Origin: Diogma glabrata
Taxonomy: Eukaryota > Arthropoda > Insecta > Diptera > Cylindrotomidae
DNA length: 64,000 nucleotides
Assembly: GCA_963693315.1 (NCBI GenBank)
Contig: OY856186.1
Location: 135,290,428-135,354,427 of the forward strand
Direction: 5' to 3'
This document shows, piece by piece, positions 22,132 to 33,366 of this stretch. Position 1 is the stretch's first letter. Every line of letters starts with the position of its first letter. The notes beneath the pieces were generated by a model. That model did no database searches. It saw nothing but the letters and a program-made list of their open reading frames with translations, and was not told the DNA's origin. The position numbers and the translations under genes are program-made.

Positions 22132-24329
22132 TTAGGCTATGTTTAATTGTAATTTAATTTCTTGGAGGAAATAGGCTATCGTTTGAATGTCATCTTGTAT
22201 CTGACTGAGAATAGATTCTGTTGTTAAGGCCGTGTACATAATTGCCGCGTCATCAGCATACATCTGGAGTTTTCCATTAAGTTTGAGGTTGAATATGCCG
22301 TTAATATAGATCGAGAATTCTGGTGCTGAGAGCATGGATCCTTGAGCTAGTCCCTGGTTTGTGGTTTTTGTTTTACTTTTGCACGAGCCTATTTCTGTAA
22401 ATTGTTGTCTGTTTGTGTGAAAAGATTTAAGTAGTTTAAGTGGGACTTCTTTAATACCAATTTCGTGCAAGTCTTCAAATAGGATATCATGTTGCGCGGT
22501 GTCAAATGCTTTTCTAACATCCAAAAAAAGACAGGCTGTTGTATTTCCTTTATCAATGTTAGTTTCAATGAAGTTTGTTAAATGTGTGCATGCAGTAAGT
22601 GTGCTTGAACTTGTCACAAATCCAAATTGGTTTTCATGTATTATATTGTTGTCGGTCAGGAAATGATTTAGTCTCGTTTGTATTGCTTTTTCAAAAATTT
22701 TTGAACATGATGTTAAAACAGAAATTGGTCTATAGTTGTCTATATCTTGTTTACTACCTGTTTTATGTATTGGTGATATTCTGGCAATTTTATGGATATT
22801 TGGATAAGACCCTGATTGAAATATATCGTTTATCAATTTGGATATCATGGGGCTGAGCGTATCTACAAACGTTTTAAAAAAGGTCATGGGTATTTTGTCA
22901 TGTCCACTGGCTGTACTTCGCTTGAGTGATTTTATTATCTGTGTTATTTCAGTAGGCGTTGTCTTGTATAAGTTTAGCGATGCGCACGGTGTGTGGGTTT
23001 GTTTCAGTTGGTTTCTGATATTTAGACTCTGGTTGTGTGCGGGGCTGCAAATTTTGATAAAATGGTCATTGATTACCTCGGCTACTTCGGTTTGTTTGTC
23101 TATTATTGTATTGTCTTGTTGTAGTGTTATCGCTGTTTTTTGTTTGTCGTTCGATCTGTTAAAAAGTATCTCATTGGTGGTTCTCCAAAATTTTTTACTA
23201 TTATCCAAGTTTTCGTTAAATTTGTTAGTGTAGTATGTCTGTTTTTGGTGTTTAATTTGTTGGTTTGCCTTATTTCTATAATATATAAATTGCTTGTTGT
23301 AATACTCGTTTTGTTCATATTTTTGTTTTAATTTATAAAAAAAGTTTTTTTGTTTAATTATCTTTAGAATTTTGTGATTCATCCAAGGTTTGATAAATTT
23401 TTGATTTTTGATAACGGGCTTATGGCTTTCTGTCGTATGTTGTTTAATGCAATTTTGTATATTTTTTATGAACATTTCGGTATCGGTTGACATAATTATT
23501 TTTGTTAGTTCTATTTTATCTATTTTTTCATATTCAATATATTGAATAATTCTTTTTTCCTCCTTGTTTACGTTTTTTATGTTTGCAATATTTAAAAGTA
23601 TGTATCTGTGGTCCGAAATGGGTGTGTCCTGTAAATACAGTGCATATGTATTTGTGATAATGTCAGTTATAACGTGGTCAATGATGGTACCTATTTGGTT
23701 ACTTTTTCTTGTTATATTTATCTGGTCTATTTTATTTAAAATAATATGTCCGTTAGTGTATACTGAATTTACGTAATCTAAGGTAAGTTTGTCTGTATTA
23801 ATGAGGTTTATGTTGAAGTCACCGAAGTAAATTGTTATTTTGAAATTCTGTAATAGTGTTTTTAATTGGGTAGAAAATATGTTGTAATCTGAGTTTGGTG
23901 CTTTATATATCCCGAATATATTTATGTTTGTAGATTCGTTGTAAATGTGTAGTCCAAGTATGTTGTTGCCCTCGTATTCGTGGTTGTGTATAATATTGGC
24001 ATTCAATGTATTATGTATGTATATCGATACCCCTCCTGCTCTTGTTGGTCGTGTGCAAAAGAAGTGTTCATAGTCTTGTATATTGTATAGATGTGTTTCC
24101 GAAAGCCGTTGTCCGAAAGCCATGTTTCAGTTAGTACAATGATATGTATTGGTTTGTTATTTTGAATGAGCAGTTCAACGTCATCGAACTTATTTCTGAC
24201 GCTTCTTATATTTATGTACATAATGTTAATGCCAAATAAGTTGTTGTGTTGTTTGTTTACCATATGTTCTATTTCGATATTAATGTGTTTGTTGTAGTTA
24301 GATAAGTTTCTTGTGTTTTTGGAATGCAT
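22132..24329 (-). pseudogene. LINE ORF2: endonuclease plus reverse transcriptase, broken
   Basis: The frame opens near 24329, with an APE-type endonuclease start (INIRSVRNKFDD, then LTETWLS). It shifts frame near 24060-24120 and continues to 22132. Visible motifs are GDFNIN (endonuclease), SDHRYI, then RT motifs: YRPISVLTSCSK, FLDVRKAFD, the QGS segment and the catalytic YADD. The frame ends at a TAA at 22132. Translation beyond that stop stays similar in style (NYIIFTKHKP) for about 35 codons before the A-rich tail. Losses are thus one frameshift, one nonsense change and a missing 3' end. The clade is not determined by eye; it is in the broad Jockey/CR1/I-like set with an APE endonuclease. 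Confidence 0.8.
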
Positions 24330-24376
24330 TTAACAATTTTTTTTTTAAACAATAGTGTGGTATAATTACTTACATA

Positions 24377-25139
24377 CTATTTTGCTTTGCTTTGAAGAGA
24401 AGTTTTTAACTTTGTGAGGTCGCTATGGTGAGAGATTTTCACTATTGGCGTGTCTTCATTTATCCGTATAAACACGCTTCCATTCTTTACCCAGATAAAT
24501 TTTATGCTAAAGTTTGATTTTAGGTTGCGTGTTTGGTGGTTTGGTGGTTTTCGATAAATATTCATTGATAAATATTTTTTGTTGAGTTGGTGATTTTGAT
24601 GTGCCTTGTAGTTGTTTTAGTAAGATTGGTCCATTTTGCTTTGCTTTCGCGACTAGCAGTTCCTTGATTTCAGTATTGGCAAGTTCCACTACTATAATTG
24701 GTGGATTTCTGTTGTTCCGGGAGACCATTCTTCTGGAGTTTAATATATCCGTTTCTTTTAAATTAATGTTCAGTATACTCGCAGTTTTGATTATTGTTTC
24801 ACTAACGTTTTTTTTTTCGCTGATGGGAATACCATGGATGGTGAGGTGTTTTCCAAGTAATTGTTGTTGATGATAGTTATGTTCTCTTTCAATGTTTTCT
24901 AATTTGATGTTGATAGTATTGATTTCAGATTTTAGATCATTATTTTCTTTTTCAATTTTTTCGGTTCTTTCTAGCAGTTTATCGTATTTTTCAGCAAAAA
25001 ACTCGATTGAGTTATGAACTTCTTTCAACAACAAAAAAATGTCCTTCAATGACGGTTCATATTCAGCATCATTTATGACTTGGTTCATAAGTAACCCAAC
25101 TGGTTTCGTTTTAGATTTATTTGACTGGCGTGTCTCCAT
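24377..25139 (-). pseudogene. LINE ORF1: coiled-coil RNA-binding protein, frameshifted
   Basis: The first 200 or so codons (24507-25139) give a protein with a long heptad-rich helix, about residues 40-95 (LLERTEKIEKENNDLKSE and following). A basic domain with LTIHGIP comes next, as in coiled-coil LINE ORF1 proteins that bind element RNA. A second frame overlaps at 24377-24565 and continues the basic C terminus (KFIWVKNGSVFIR). One frameshift therefore breaks the gene. Confidence 0.7.
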
Positions 25140-25395
25140 TTAGCGTTTGTTTTTTCTAGTTTACGTATTTCAATTACTGTATACCGTTTAAGTGGATCAA
25201 CTACTCAGTAAAATAATAAATTTGTGGTTTTTTTTTTATTAATCGTAATAAAATTTTTTTTCACAATCACAAAGCACTAATACTTGTAATATGTTTAATA
25301 TTTAAAGATTTTAATTTTCAATATTTTTATTTTTATTTTCGATTATACATCCGCTCTGTTCAACGTTTCGGTTGATATTTTCGGTTATATTCGGT

Positions 25396-25584
<189 letters not shown>

Positions 25585-25599
25585 GATATGAGATATAAC

Positions 25600-26520
25600 G
25601 AAAACGACCGGCACTCTCACGGTCGCATTTGTTGAGGTAGATCAAAAAAATTTTCTGTACATGTATGTTCTATTAATATCTCGGACGAGTTCGTGAATCA
25701 GCAAAATCCGACGCAGGGTTAAGGAACTAGAGCCTTTTTTCTAAAAAAAATTGATTTTTTAAAAACGTTATAACGGCCGATTGGATACTAATATTTTAAA
25801 AAAGTTAACAAATTTAGAATCTTTGGAATCTTTTTTATCAATTTGTTTTAAAAATAGACCTCTGCAGCTAGAGGTTCCTGAGTGAGTGGCTCCAAAAAAA
25901 ATTTTTTTTTTTAAACAACCGGCACTCTCAATATCTTGGACAAGTTCGTAAATCAGCTAAATCCGACATATGGTTAAGAACCTAGAGGCTTTATACTAGA
26001 AAAAAACTCTGTTTTTTAGATCCGTTATAACGGCCGTTTAAATTCTAATATTTTTAAAAACTTCATAAATTTAGAATCTTTGAAACCTTTTTAATCAGTT
26101 TCTTTCAAAAAAAAGATCTCTGCAGTTGGAGGTTTCTGAGTGAGCGGCTCCAACAAAAAAGCTTGTAAAACACCAAATGCGTTTGAATCAACCGGTACTC
26201 TCACGGTCGCATTTGTGGAGCCAGATCAAAAAACCTTCCGTAAACATGTGTGTTTTATTAATATCTTGGACAAGTTTGTAAATCAGAAAAATCTGACTCA
26301 TGGTTAAATAACTAGAGGCTTTATACTAGAAAAAAAATTCGTTATTTTAATCCGTTGTAACGGCCGTTTGTATACTAAATTTTTAAAAACTACATAAATT
26401 TAGAATCTGTGGAAACATTTTAATCCGTTTCTTAGAAATATAAACCTCTGCAGTTAGAAGTTTTTGACTTGTTGGCTTCAACAAAAAAGTTTGCAACAAT
26501 CCATAACTACAATTTCCAAA
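25600..26520. repeat. Three diverged tandem units of ~290 bp
   Basis: Marker strings recur in order: CCGG(C/T)ACTCTCA, the GGACAAGTTCGTAAATCAG segment, TAACGGCCG, AAATTTAGAATCT and CTCTGCAG. They appear near 25608, 25918 and 26192, so three units of about 270-310 bases lie head to tail. The units differ by roughly 15-25%. No coding sequence is seen. Confidence 0.75.
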
Positions 26521-26654
26521 AACCTTATAACAGTCAATGAAAAAAAAAATAAAAAGGTTTGAATAGAAGAAATTAATTTTTTTTCTTAGAAATAAACTAT
26601 TTTGATATTTTGCAGTAATTGGACGACATATCAGTAATTGGACGACATATGATA

Positions 26655-26905
26655 TAGCGTAGGTTTATGTCGTAAATTGTCACACACATGTTCTGTGGTA
26701 GATTTGATATTTGTTTGTTGCAAAATTGGATAGATATAGTTTTGCTTATATGTAGCTAATTTTCTTTTTAAATTTTGTTCGATATCTGTTTTAAATTAGT
26801 TCATGTTGTTTAAACTAATCTGATACATCAGATTCTACTGGCACACAAAACTGTCTGATCTCGAAATCTACCTATTTCTAGCGGATATACGTGCCGCTTC
26901 AACTT
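26655..26905 (+). repeat. Direct repeat, left copy
   Basis: About 250 bases from TAGCGTAGGTTT to the GCGGATATACGTGCCGCTT block recur at 28497-28755 in the same orientation with about 93% similarity. The two copies bracket a foldback, a minisatellite and a MITE-like hairpin. Confidence 0.8.
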
Positions 26906-27547
26906 TTTTGATGTCATACTTGTAAAAGCCATCGGATAATTTAATAGAAACCATTTTCTGATGTAGTTAACATGTTGCTAATAATATATCAACTAAAATA
27001 TTAAAATGAGTGGTGTAGACGTGAACAGCTCCAGCGAGGATGGAAACGGAGGGAATCGTGATCCCTATTCAAATATTTCTTCTCATCAAAAAGAAAGTTT
27101 TATCAAACAATATGAAGAAGGCAAAACAATTAAAGAAGCTGCTGGTATTGCGAATTTGAATATTAAAACGGCCAAAACAATTTTATATAAGTTCAAACGA
27201 GATGGCGAGGAAATAGTTACAAAAAAGAGAAAACTTTTTCCTCGCCATCTCGTTTGAACTTATATAAAATTGTTTAGGCCGTATTAATATTCAAATCCGC
27301 AATACCAGCAGCTTCTTTAATTGTTTTGCCTTCTTGATATTGTTTGATAAAACTTTCTTTTTGATGAGAAGAAATATTTGAATAGGGACCACGTTCCCTC
27401 CGTTTCCATCCTCGCTGGAGCTGTTCACGTCTACACCACTCATTTTAATATTTTAGTTAATAAATAATTACCAACATGTTAACTACATCAGAAAATGGTT
27501 TCTATTAAATTATCCGATGGCTTTTACAAGTATGACATCAAAAAAAA
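26904..27547. mobile_element. Foldback with 309-bp arms
   Basis: The segment 26904-27212 is the reverse complement of 27239-27547 with about 95% similarity, around a 26-base centre. Arms of this length with such a small spacer would form a long hairpin. The left arm carries a start codon and a short open frame, and the right arm repeats it in reverse. Confidence 0.85.
27006..27257 (+). pseudogene. N-terminal transposase-like helix-turn-helix fragment
   Basis: An 83-codon frame opens with MSGVDVNSSSEDG and leads to SHQKESFIKQYEEGKTIKEA, then NLNIKTAKTILYKFKRDGEE. That matches a helix-turn-helix DNA-binding domain as found at the N terminus of Tc1/mariner-like and related transposases. The frame is cut off by the foldback centre. 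Its mirror image at 27239-27446 encodes a near-identical peptide on the minus strand. It is probably the first exon of a transposase captured by inverted duplication. It has no catalytic domain. Confidence 0.55.
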
Positions 27548-27559
27548 CATTCTATCATG

Positions 27560-27879
27560 TTGAGGTGGGTGGTTGACCTGCAGCCGCCATACTGGTCCGC
27601 CATTTTTAATTTTCCAAAGAGGCCATGGCTAAAATTAAACTGGAAGGTCATAGCTAAAAAATGAGCCTAACTGGAATTTTATAGGTTTCTCCAATTTTTG
27701 GACAGAGGGGGGTGGCCGAGTTGACAGAGAATCCCCAATATATATACATATATTATTATATAAATCAACTATTGTTGACTAACAAAACTCTTTCACTACA
27801 TTCAATATATTACGAAAATAGGTTAATAATGTAGAATTTTGCCGTTAAATTGTTTATTTAAATATTTTTTAAATGTTTT
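27560..27879. other. Short unassigned stretch
   Basis: No gene is recognised. It includes a moderately GC-rich patch (27560-27730) and AT-rich DNA before the minisatellite. Confidence 0.4.
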
Positions 27880-28480
27880 TTTGAATTTGGAAAAGTTTTT
27901 TTTTGTTTTTTAAAAGTTTTTTTTGAATTGGGAAAAGTTTTATTTGATTTAAATAAAAGTTTTATTTGCGATTGAAAATGTTTAATTTATTTTGGAATAG
28001 TTTAACTAGGCAGCAAAGTAGTAGATTGACTGCCGCGGCTGATAGTTCATAGCCGAGCGAGCGAGGCTAGGAATTCAGCCAAGGCAGTCAATCTATCTTG
28101 CTGCCGAGTTGAACATATAAATTTTTCTCCGATTAATTACAATGATATGTAATTTAATAATTATTACTTTAAAAATAAAGCAAAATGAAAAAAAAAATCG
28201 CAATTGTTGGAAGGATTAGTTGTTATGGAAATGTCATAATAATTATAGTTTGACAGAAAAAAAAATTTCTGCCAGATTCGTGGAAAAATATCTATTATTT
28301 ATATGAAGTCTAATTATTTTGCTGCCTAGGCAGAAAAAGTGCCACTTTGCTGACTGAAATAAGTCTGCAAAATTTATATTTGCAGTCAATCGGAGAAAAA
28401 ATGTTTTATTTGAATTGGATAAGGTTTATTCTATTTTAGGGAAAGTTTCGATTGAACTTTAAATAGTTTATTTTGGAATT
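27880..28480. repeat. Degenerate ~30-bp minisatellite, split by a hairpin element
   Basis: Units of the type GGAAAAGTTTTATTTGAATT recur loosely at 27880-28008 and again at 28395-28480. The array is interrupted by the hairpin-bearing segment at 28009-28394. Confidence 0.6.
28009..28394. mobile_element. MITE-like segment with terminal hairpin
   Basis: At 28009-28105, GGCAGCAAAGTAGTAGATTG is mirrored by CAATCTATCTTGCTGCC around a GC-rich loop. At 28318-28394 the motifs TTTGCTGCC and TGCAGTCAATC return in inverse orientation, and inner CTCCGATTAAT / ATCGGAGAAA also mirror. This suggests a small foldback transposon inserted into the minisatellite. Confidence 0.6.
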
Positions 28481-28496
28481 GAAATCCTATATATAG

Positions 28497-28755
28497 CGTA
28501 GGTTTGTGTCATAAATTGTCACACACATGTGACAATTTATGACACGTAGGTAGATTTGGTTTTTGTTTGTTGCAAAATTGGATAGATATAGTTTTGCTTA
28601 TATGTAGCTAATTTTCTTTTTAAAATTTGTTCGATATCTGTTTGAAATTAGTTTGTGTTGTTTAAACTAATCTGATACATCAGATTCTACTGGCACACAA
28701 AACTGTCTGATCTCGAAATCTACCTATTTCTAGCGGATATACGTGCCGCTTGGAC
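28497..28755 (+). repeat. Direct repeat, right copy
   Basis: Partner of 26655-26905. It carries an extra small palindrome (TGTCACACACATGTGACA near 28517-28534) not present in the left copy. Confidence 0.8.
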
Positions 28756-28759
28756 ATTT

Positions 28760-29061
28760 TTAAGTTTTAGTTCACCACCAATGCACACAAATTTGTTTTA
28801 AATTTGAACTAAGGATTGTAGCTAAATAAAAACTGAACTAACTGAACGCCAAGGACATTTTTAACCAACACAAATGCAATCAATATAATTTTGTGTTTTT
28901 GTTAAACTTGCTCTAACACAGCACAAACCCATAGAATTTTTTTATAAGTTGAACTAAGAGCGTTTATATGTAACTTGGTTTTTTTAAACTATCTAACACG
29001 TCACAACCATTAAACTTTTTACTAAATTTGAACTAGTAAATTAATTTAAATTAAAAAATTG
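28760..29061. repeat. Degenerate ~100-bp repeats
   Basis: Segments with the pattern GGACATTTTTAA, CACAAA, AATTTGAACTAA and a T-rich run recur about three times. Similar segments lie at about 35210-35380. The full-length LINE inserted at the edge of this tract. Confidence 0.5.
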
Positions 29062-29075
29062 CACTAATTGGACTA
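29062..29075. repeat. Target-site duplication of LINE (left)
   Basis: CACTAATTGGACTA, repeated exactly at 33507-33520. It defines both ends of the LINE. Confidence 0.88.
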
Positions 29076-29345
29076 ATAATAATAATAGTTTTATTGGCAT
29101 ATATAGTTCTGGTTGTACATATTCGGTTGCAACTACAATAAATAAATCTGAGATCAGTTTCGAACTTAACTTTACAACAGATTGCGTATTCAATAACTAA
29201 GTTTTTATATATTAATATTTATAAGTTTTATGGATAGAGTACAGGCTTGCCCTTATTCTAGATAAACTATAACCTAAATCTAATTAACTAATTTAATCTA
29301 ACTTAAAATAAACAAAACAACAGAAAAAAACAAAAAGATTGTACA

Positions 29346-32009
29346 TTATAAATTAGTCAGTTGGTTTATTAGACTATTACTAATAGTAGGTAGTTTAGTT
29401 AAATATCTCGTCCGAGCTTCACTTGCATATTGACAAATAAGTTTCATATTGGTTTTTTCATGCAAGGTTACTGTTCTATATCTAACATTTTTTTTAAGAA
29501 TTAGTTTTAGGAATTTGTTTTGTACTACTTGTAAACGCTTTTTGTGGGAGGTGGCACTATCCCACCAAATTGGGGCTGCATAAAGTATTGTTGTTAGTAT
29601 CATCGATTTATAAACTAAGAGTTTATTGGAGAAATTCATTGAACTTTTTTTGTTTAGAACCGGGTAAAAGGACTTAAACAGTTTATCACATTTAGAAACA
29701 ACATGATTTATGTGATGTTTTAGAGTAAGACGACGGTCCATAAAGATACCCAGGTATTTGACATGGTTTTCCCAGCTTAATGTATTGCCGATAATCGTAA
29801 TGCTTCTTTGAGGAAGTTTTCTTGCTGCTCTACATCTTGTGAAATATATAGCTTCACATTTAGTTGGGTTTACTATTAGCTTCCACAAATCTAGATAATG
29901 TAAGATTAGATCAAGGTAAGATTCAAGTTTTAGTATTATGGGTTCAGCTAGTTCATCCGAGGTATATATGGCAGCATCGTCGGCAAAGAGGGCAATCTCA
30001 CAGTTTGTGGTTTTGCAAATGTCATTCAAGTAGACGTTAAAGAGTAGCGGACTTAAAACTGACCCTTGTGGTACTCCAGATTTTATTGGAACGGTCAAGG
30101 AAGATGTTCCCAGTATAGAACAGTACAGAAACCTTTCATAAAGGAATGATTTTAAAATTTTTATGAGATACAAGGGGAATTTTGCACATAGTAGTTTATA
30201 TATTAAGCCATCAATCCATACCGAGTCGAAAGCATTTTTTAAATCTAGCAGAACCATTCCTGTGGATTTACCTAGTTTTCGATTATTCTTGATATAGTTA
30301 AACACTCGGTGTATTTGATGGACTGTTGAGTGTTCCGCTCTAAATCCGAATTGTTCCCTAATAAATATATCATTATCGTTCACAAACTCAACCAATCGAG
30401 CTTTTAAGACATGCTCAAGAATTTTACTTAACGATGAAAGCAGACTTATAGGTCGATAGTTGCTGGTCAAAGTAGGATCTTTACCTGGTTTAAGTATAGG
30501 TACGACTTTTGCTACTTTCCAACAAGCAGGAAAATAGCCAAGGTTCATACAACTGTTTATGATAACTCTAATGGTATTAATTCCTTTCTCGGGAAGTCGC
30601 TTTAATAAAATATTGGGTATTTCGTCGGATCCAGAAGCTTTAAATGGTCGGCTTTTGCTTATAATGTTGCGAATTTCATTGTTTGTTGTTAAATCTCGGT
30701 TGTCCATGCTGTGAATAGCACTATCAATGAATGATATTGTTGATTGTACAACGTGGTCTTGTGTGGAGTTCGTGGATGATGAGTATGTTTCCGAAAATGT
30801 TTTTGAAAAAACCTCCAGCTTTTCGCTAGTTAAAAAAAGTCTAGGTTGAGTATTATCGGGATTTTGTAGAGGTGGAATCGAAGTGTATTTATTTTTCAGG
30901 TTTTTAATGGTTTTCCAATACTGTTTTGAATTTTTAGTAAAATTTTGAAGCCTGTTTTGCCATTTGACATTTACTAGCTTGAAGATTTCGATCCTAATTT
31001 CGGAGTTTAGACTGTTGACTATGGATTTGTAATTTGGATTCCTAGATCTGAGCCATTGTCGTTTGGTAGTGTTACGTAGGCGAATCAATGCAGTAATATT
31101 GTCGGTGAGTACTAGCTTATCAGTTTTTGTAACAGGTACGAACGGAATGGACACGTTTCTGGCTTCAATAATAGTAGATGTTAAATCAGTTATCAGTTGG
31201 TCAACTTGTTGAGTTGAAGAACAGAGGTCGTCATTATCTTTTAATTTGGAAGATTCCTCAATGAATTCACGGTAAAGGGGCCAGTCGGCTTGAAAATAAT
31301 TATAGGTTTTACGAACAAAATTAGAAGCTTGGGACTGAAAATTAGTTGTGATAGTAACTGGAAAGTGATCTGAATTTAACACTTCCTCAGTTTCTACTGC
31401 TACGATGGCTTCTGGACGGTTAGTAAGAAAAAAGTCAAGAGTACTTGGAAGTCCTCTTGCACTATAATGGGTGTGCTTATCCGGAGCTATAATGGAGTTG
31501 CTTGACCCAGAAAGATAGTTATATAGAGTTCTGCCACCAGTGTTGCTTCTGAGACAATTCCATGATTGATGACGACAGTTTAGATCTCCACCTAAAATGA
31601 ACGATTCAGATCGGTTAGTTATTTTAGTTATTTCATTACGAAAGTTAACATTGTTAGATCTAGGACAATAAGCTACAAACAGTTTTATTGGAATGTTGTT
31701 TAAATCATGAATTAGGATGCCAAGGTTTTCAATGGCTTCGAAATTAAAAACTGGTAAGATAGCATGTTTTATAGAACATTTGACTATGATGGCAACACCG
31801 CCTCTACGTTGGTACAGTCTATCGTTTCTATAAATTTTATAGTCCGGAATATGCATTGCGATATTTGGTTTAAGTGATGTTTCCGTAAGAAGCATTACGT
31901 CTATATCATTATCAACTAGGAATTTAATTAGTTCGTGTTTCTTATTTCTACAGCTATTGGAATTCCATGTGGAAATTTTAAGGTTGGCATTTCTATGGAC
32001 CGGCGACAT
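29346..32009 (-). CDS. LINE ORF2: APE endonuclease and reverse transcriptase
   Basis: An 887-residue open frame. The N-terminal part is an APE-type endonuclease that nicks target DNA: STWNSNSCRNKKHE, LLTETSL with the metal-binding glutamate, GGDLNCRH, and the SDH signature in LNSDHFPV. The middle part is a reverse transcriptase: IPNILLKRLPEKG, LKPGKDPTLTSNYRPISLLS, LLDLKNAFDSV, the GVPQGSVLSPLLFN segment and the catalytic FADD. The C-terminal thumb/connection includes LGIFMDRRLTLKHH and APIWWDSATSHKKRLQ. Length and order fit the Jockey clade. The start at 32009 overlaps the end of ORF1 in another frame, suggesting translational coupling. All key motifs are intact. Confidence 0.9.
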   Translation of the reverse strand: MSPVHRNANLKISTWNSNSCRNKKHELIKFLVDNDIDVMLLTETSLKPNIAMHIPDYKIYRNDRLYQRRGGVAIIVKCSIKHAILPVFNFEAIENLGILIHDLNNIPIKLFVAYCPRSNNVNFRNEITKITNRSESFILGGDLNCRHQSWNCLRSNTGGRTLYNYLSGSSNSIIAPDKHTHYSARGLPSTLDFFLTNRPEAIVAVETEEVLNSDHFPVTITTNFQSQASNFVRKTYNYFQADWPLYREFIEESSKLKDNDDLCSSTQQVDQLITDLTSTIIEARNVSIPFVPVTKTDKLVLTDNITALIRLRNTTKRQWLRSRNPNYKSIVNSLNSEIRIEIFKLVNVKWQNRLQNFTKNSKQYWKTIKNLKNKYTSIPPLQNPDNTQPRLFLTSEKLEVFSKTFSETYSSSTNSTQDHVVQSTISFIDSAIHSMDNRDLTTNNEIRNIISKSRPFKASGSDEIPNILLKRLPEKGINTIRVIINSCMNLGYFPACWKVAKVVPILKPGKDPTLTSNYRPISLLSSLSKILEHVLKARLVEFVNDNDIFIREQFGFRAEHSTVHQIHRVFNYIKNNRKLGKSTGMVLLDLKNAFDSVWIDGLIYKLLCAKFPLYLIKILKSFLYERFLYCSILGTSSLTVPIKSGVPQGSVLSPLLFNVYLNDICKTTNCEIALFADDAAIYTSDELAEPIILKLESYLDLILHYLDLWKLIVNPTKCEAIYFTRCRAARKLPQRSITIIGNTLSWENHVKYLGIFMDRRLTLKHHINHVVSKCDKLFKSFYPVLNKKSSMNFSNKLLVYKSMILTTILYAAPIWWDSATSHKKRLQVVQNKFLKLILKKNVRYRTVTLHEKTNMKLICQYASEARTRYLTKLPTISNSLINQLTNL

Positions 32010-33366
32010 ACTTTATGGCAATTTCTGCGATGGCTTGAATTTGCTCACCTTTAGTAGTACACTGCGTTAATTTACTCACAATTTCCGAAAATATAGAAAA
32101 AAGTTCATTAAAGTTATATAAATTATTTAAATTATTATTATTATTACCCTGACTTGTTGAAAAATTTTTTTGCAAGCAGCTAGAAAACGTTGGTTTCGAG
32201 GCATGTGTATTTTGGTTGAAATCCTGATTGTTGAATATTGATCTGGTTAGTTCCGGAAAACCTTCATGTTGAAACATGTACTCCCTGGCCTGTGCTTTTC
32301 GAGTTAAAGACTTCGAGTTGGAAAAAGTTCTCATTTTAATATATTCGTCCTTATATTCACATTTTGGGGAGTTGGCTGGATGATCTTTAGAACAGTTTAC
32401 ACATTTATGTTTGGCAGTTATTTCTTTAACAGGACATTCATCATCACCATGATTTAGTGAACAATATACACACTTTGGTTTCATATTGCAGTAATTAATA
32501 GAGTGGCCAAACATAAAACATCGATGGCACTGGATCGGACCTTTCCTTGTGTTATGCACAAAATCCCATTTGCATATCATATGACCAATACGTGTAAAAT
32601 TGCGAAGTTTATTTAGGGAAATAACCCCTCTATTGAAGTTAACAAAATAGACTGCGTCATCAGCATAGCGTTTACTCTTAGTTGGAATTTTTTTCACTTG
32701 CAATGGATTGAGGCCCACTTCTACTAAATCCTTAAATACTTCGCTTTCCAGTTTATTACATAATCCATATAATGCAAACCTCGATACTTTGTTTTCCTCT
32801 TGAGGAAATGAATAGTACTCATTATCGGCTTGCGATAAAATTTCTTTTACTTTAGTAAAATCATTAGTGTTGTACAGAAAGATTTTAACTCCAATACTTA
32901 TTGTTTTTAAATTGTAATTAACAATATTATTTACCTTCATTAATTTGTGTAACTCGTTTTGATTATATTGCGAAATAATTGGAGGTATTTTAATTTTTTT
33001 TGATGGTAATAAATTAATTTCGTCACCAGCATTATCCGTTATGTTTATATTTTTAGCATTTGCACTGTTAGTAGAATTTGGTATTTCTTCGATTTGATTA
33101 GTTTTTGCTTGTTTAAAACTCTTAGTTAAGTAGTGCGAATTCAGAATTTCAAATCTATTCTGAGTTGGTACAGCTGGATGAAACATTTTTAGTTTTTTAT
33201 TCATTGTAGAATAAGAAGTATTTATACTTGATACGATTCCAGATCTTTTTCCACTGGCTGCTGCTACAGAAGAATTATTAGTATTACACGGCCCATTGGC
33301 CGTGTAATTATCGTTTTCACAATCACTATCAATTGCTAAGATTGATTCTTTTAGTACACTATTCAC
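31993..33366 (-). CDS. LINE ORF1: Gag-like nucleic-acid chaperone with zinc knuckles
   Basis: A 457-residue open frame. The C-terminal half contains three cysteine/histidine knuckles: CHRCFMFGHSINYC, CVYCSLNHGDDEC and CVNCSKDHPANSPKC. These are typical of Gag-like ORF1 proteins in the Jockey clade, which coat element RNA and escort it to chromatin. Before them (about residues 150-265) lies a region rich in basic and hydrophobic residues, consistent with the RRM-like part of these proteins. The N-terminal ~100 residues are rich in asparagine and serine and look disordered. No stop or frameshift is seen. Confidence 0.88.
   Translation of the reverse strand: MNSVLKESILAIDSDCENDNYTANGPCNTNNSSVAAASGKRSGIVSSINTSYSTMNKKLKMFHPAVPTQNRFEILNSHYLTKSFKQAKTNQIEEIPNSTNSANAKNINITDNAGDEINLLPSKKIKIPPIISQYNQNELHKLMKVNNIVNYNLKTISIGVKIFLYNTNDFTKVKEILSQADNEYYSFPQEENKVSRFALYGLCNKLESEVFKDLVEVGLNPLQVKKIPTKSKRYADDAVYFVNFNRGVISLNKLRNFTRIGHMICKWDFVHNTRKGPIQCHRCFMFGHSINYCNMKPKCVYCSLNHGDDECPVKEITAKHKCVNCSKDHPANSPKCEYKDEYIKMRTFSNSKSLTRKAQAREYMFQHEGFPELTRSIFNNQDFNQNTHASKPTFSSCLQKNFSTSQGNNNNNLNNLYNFNELFSIFSEIVSKLTQCTTKGEQIQAIAEIAIKYVAGP

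Noticed and set aside
22599..23331. Plus-strand frames rich in hydrophobic residues, membrane-protein-like
   Set aside because: They are the antisense of the LINE reverse transcriptase, which has clear motifs.
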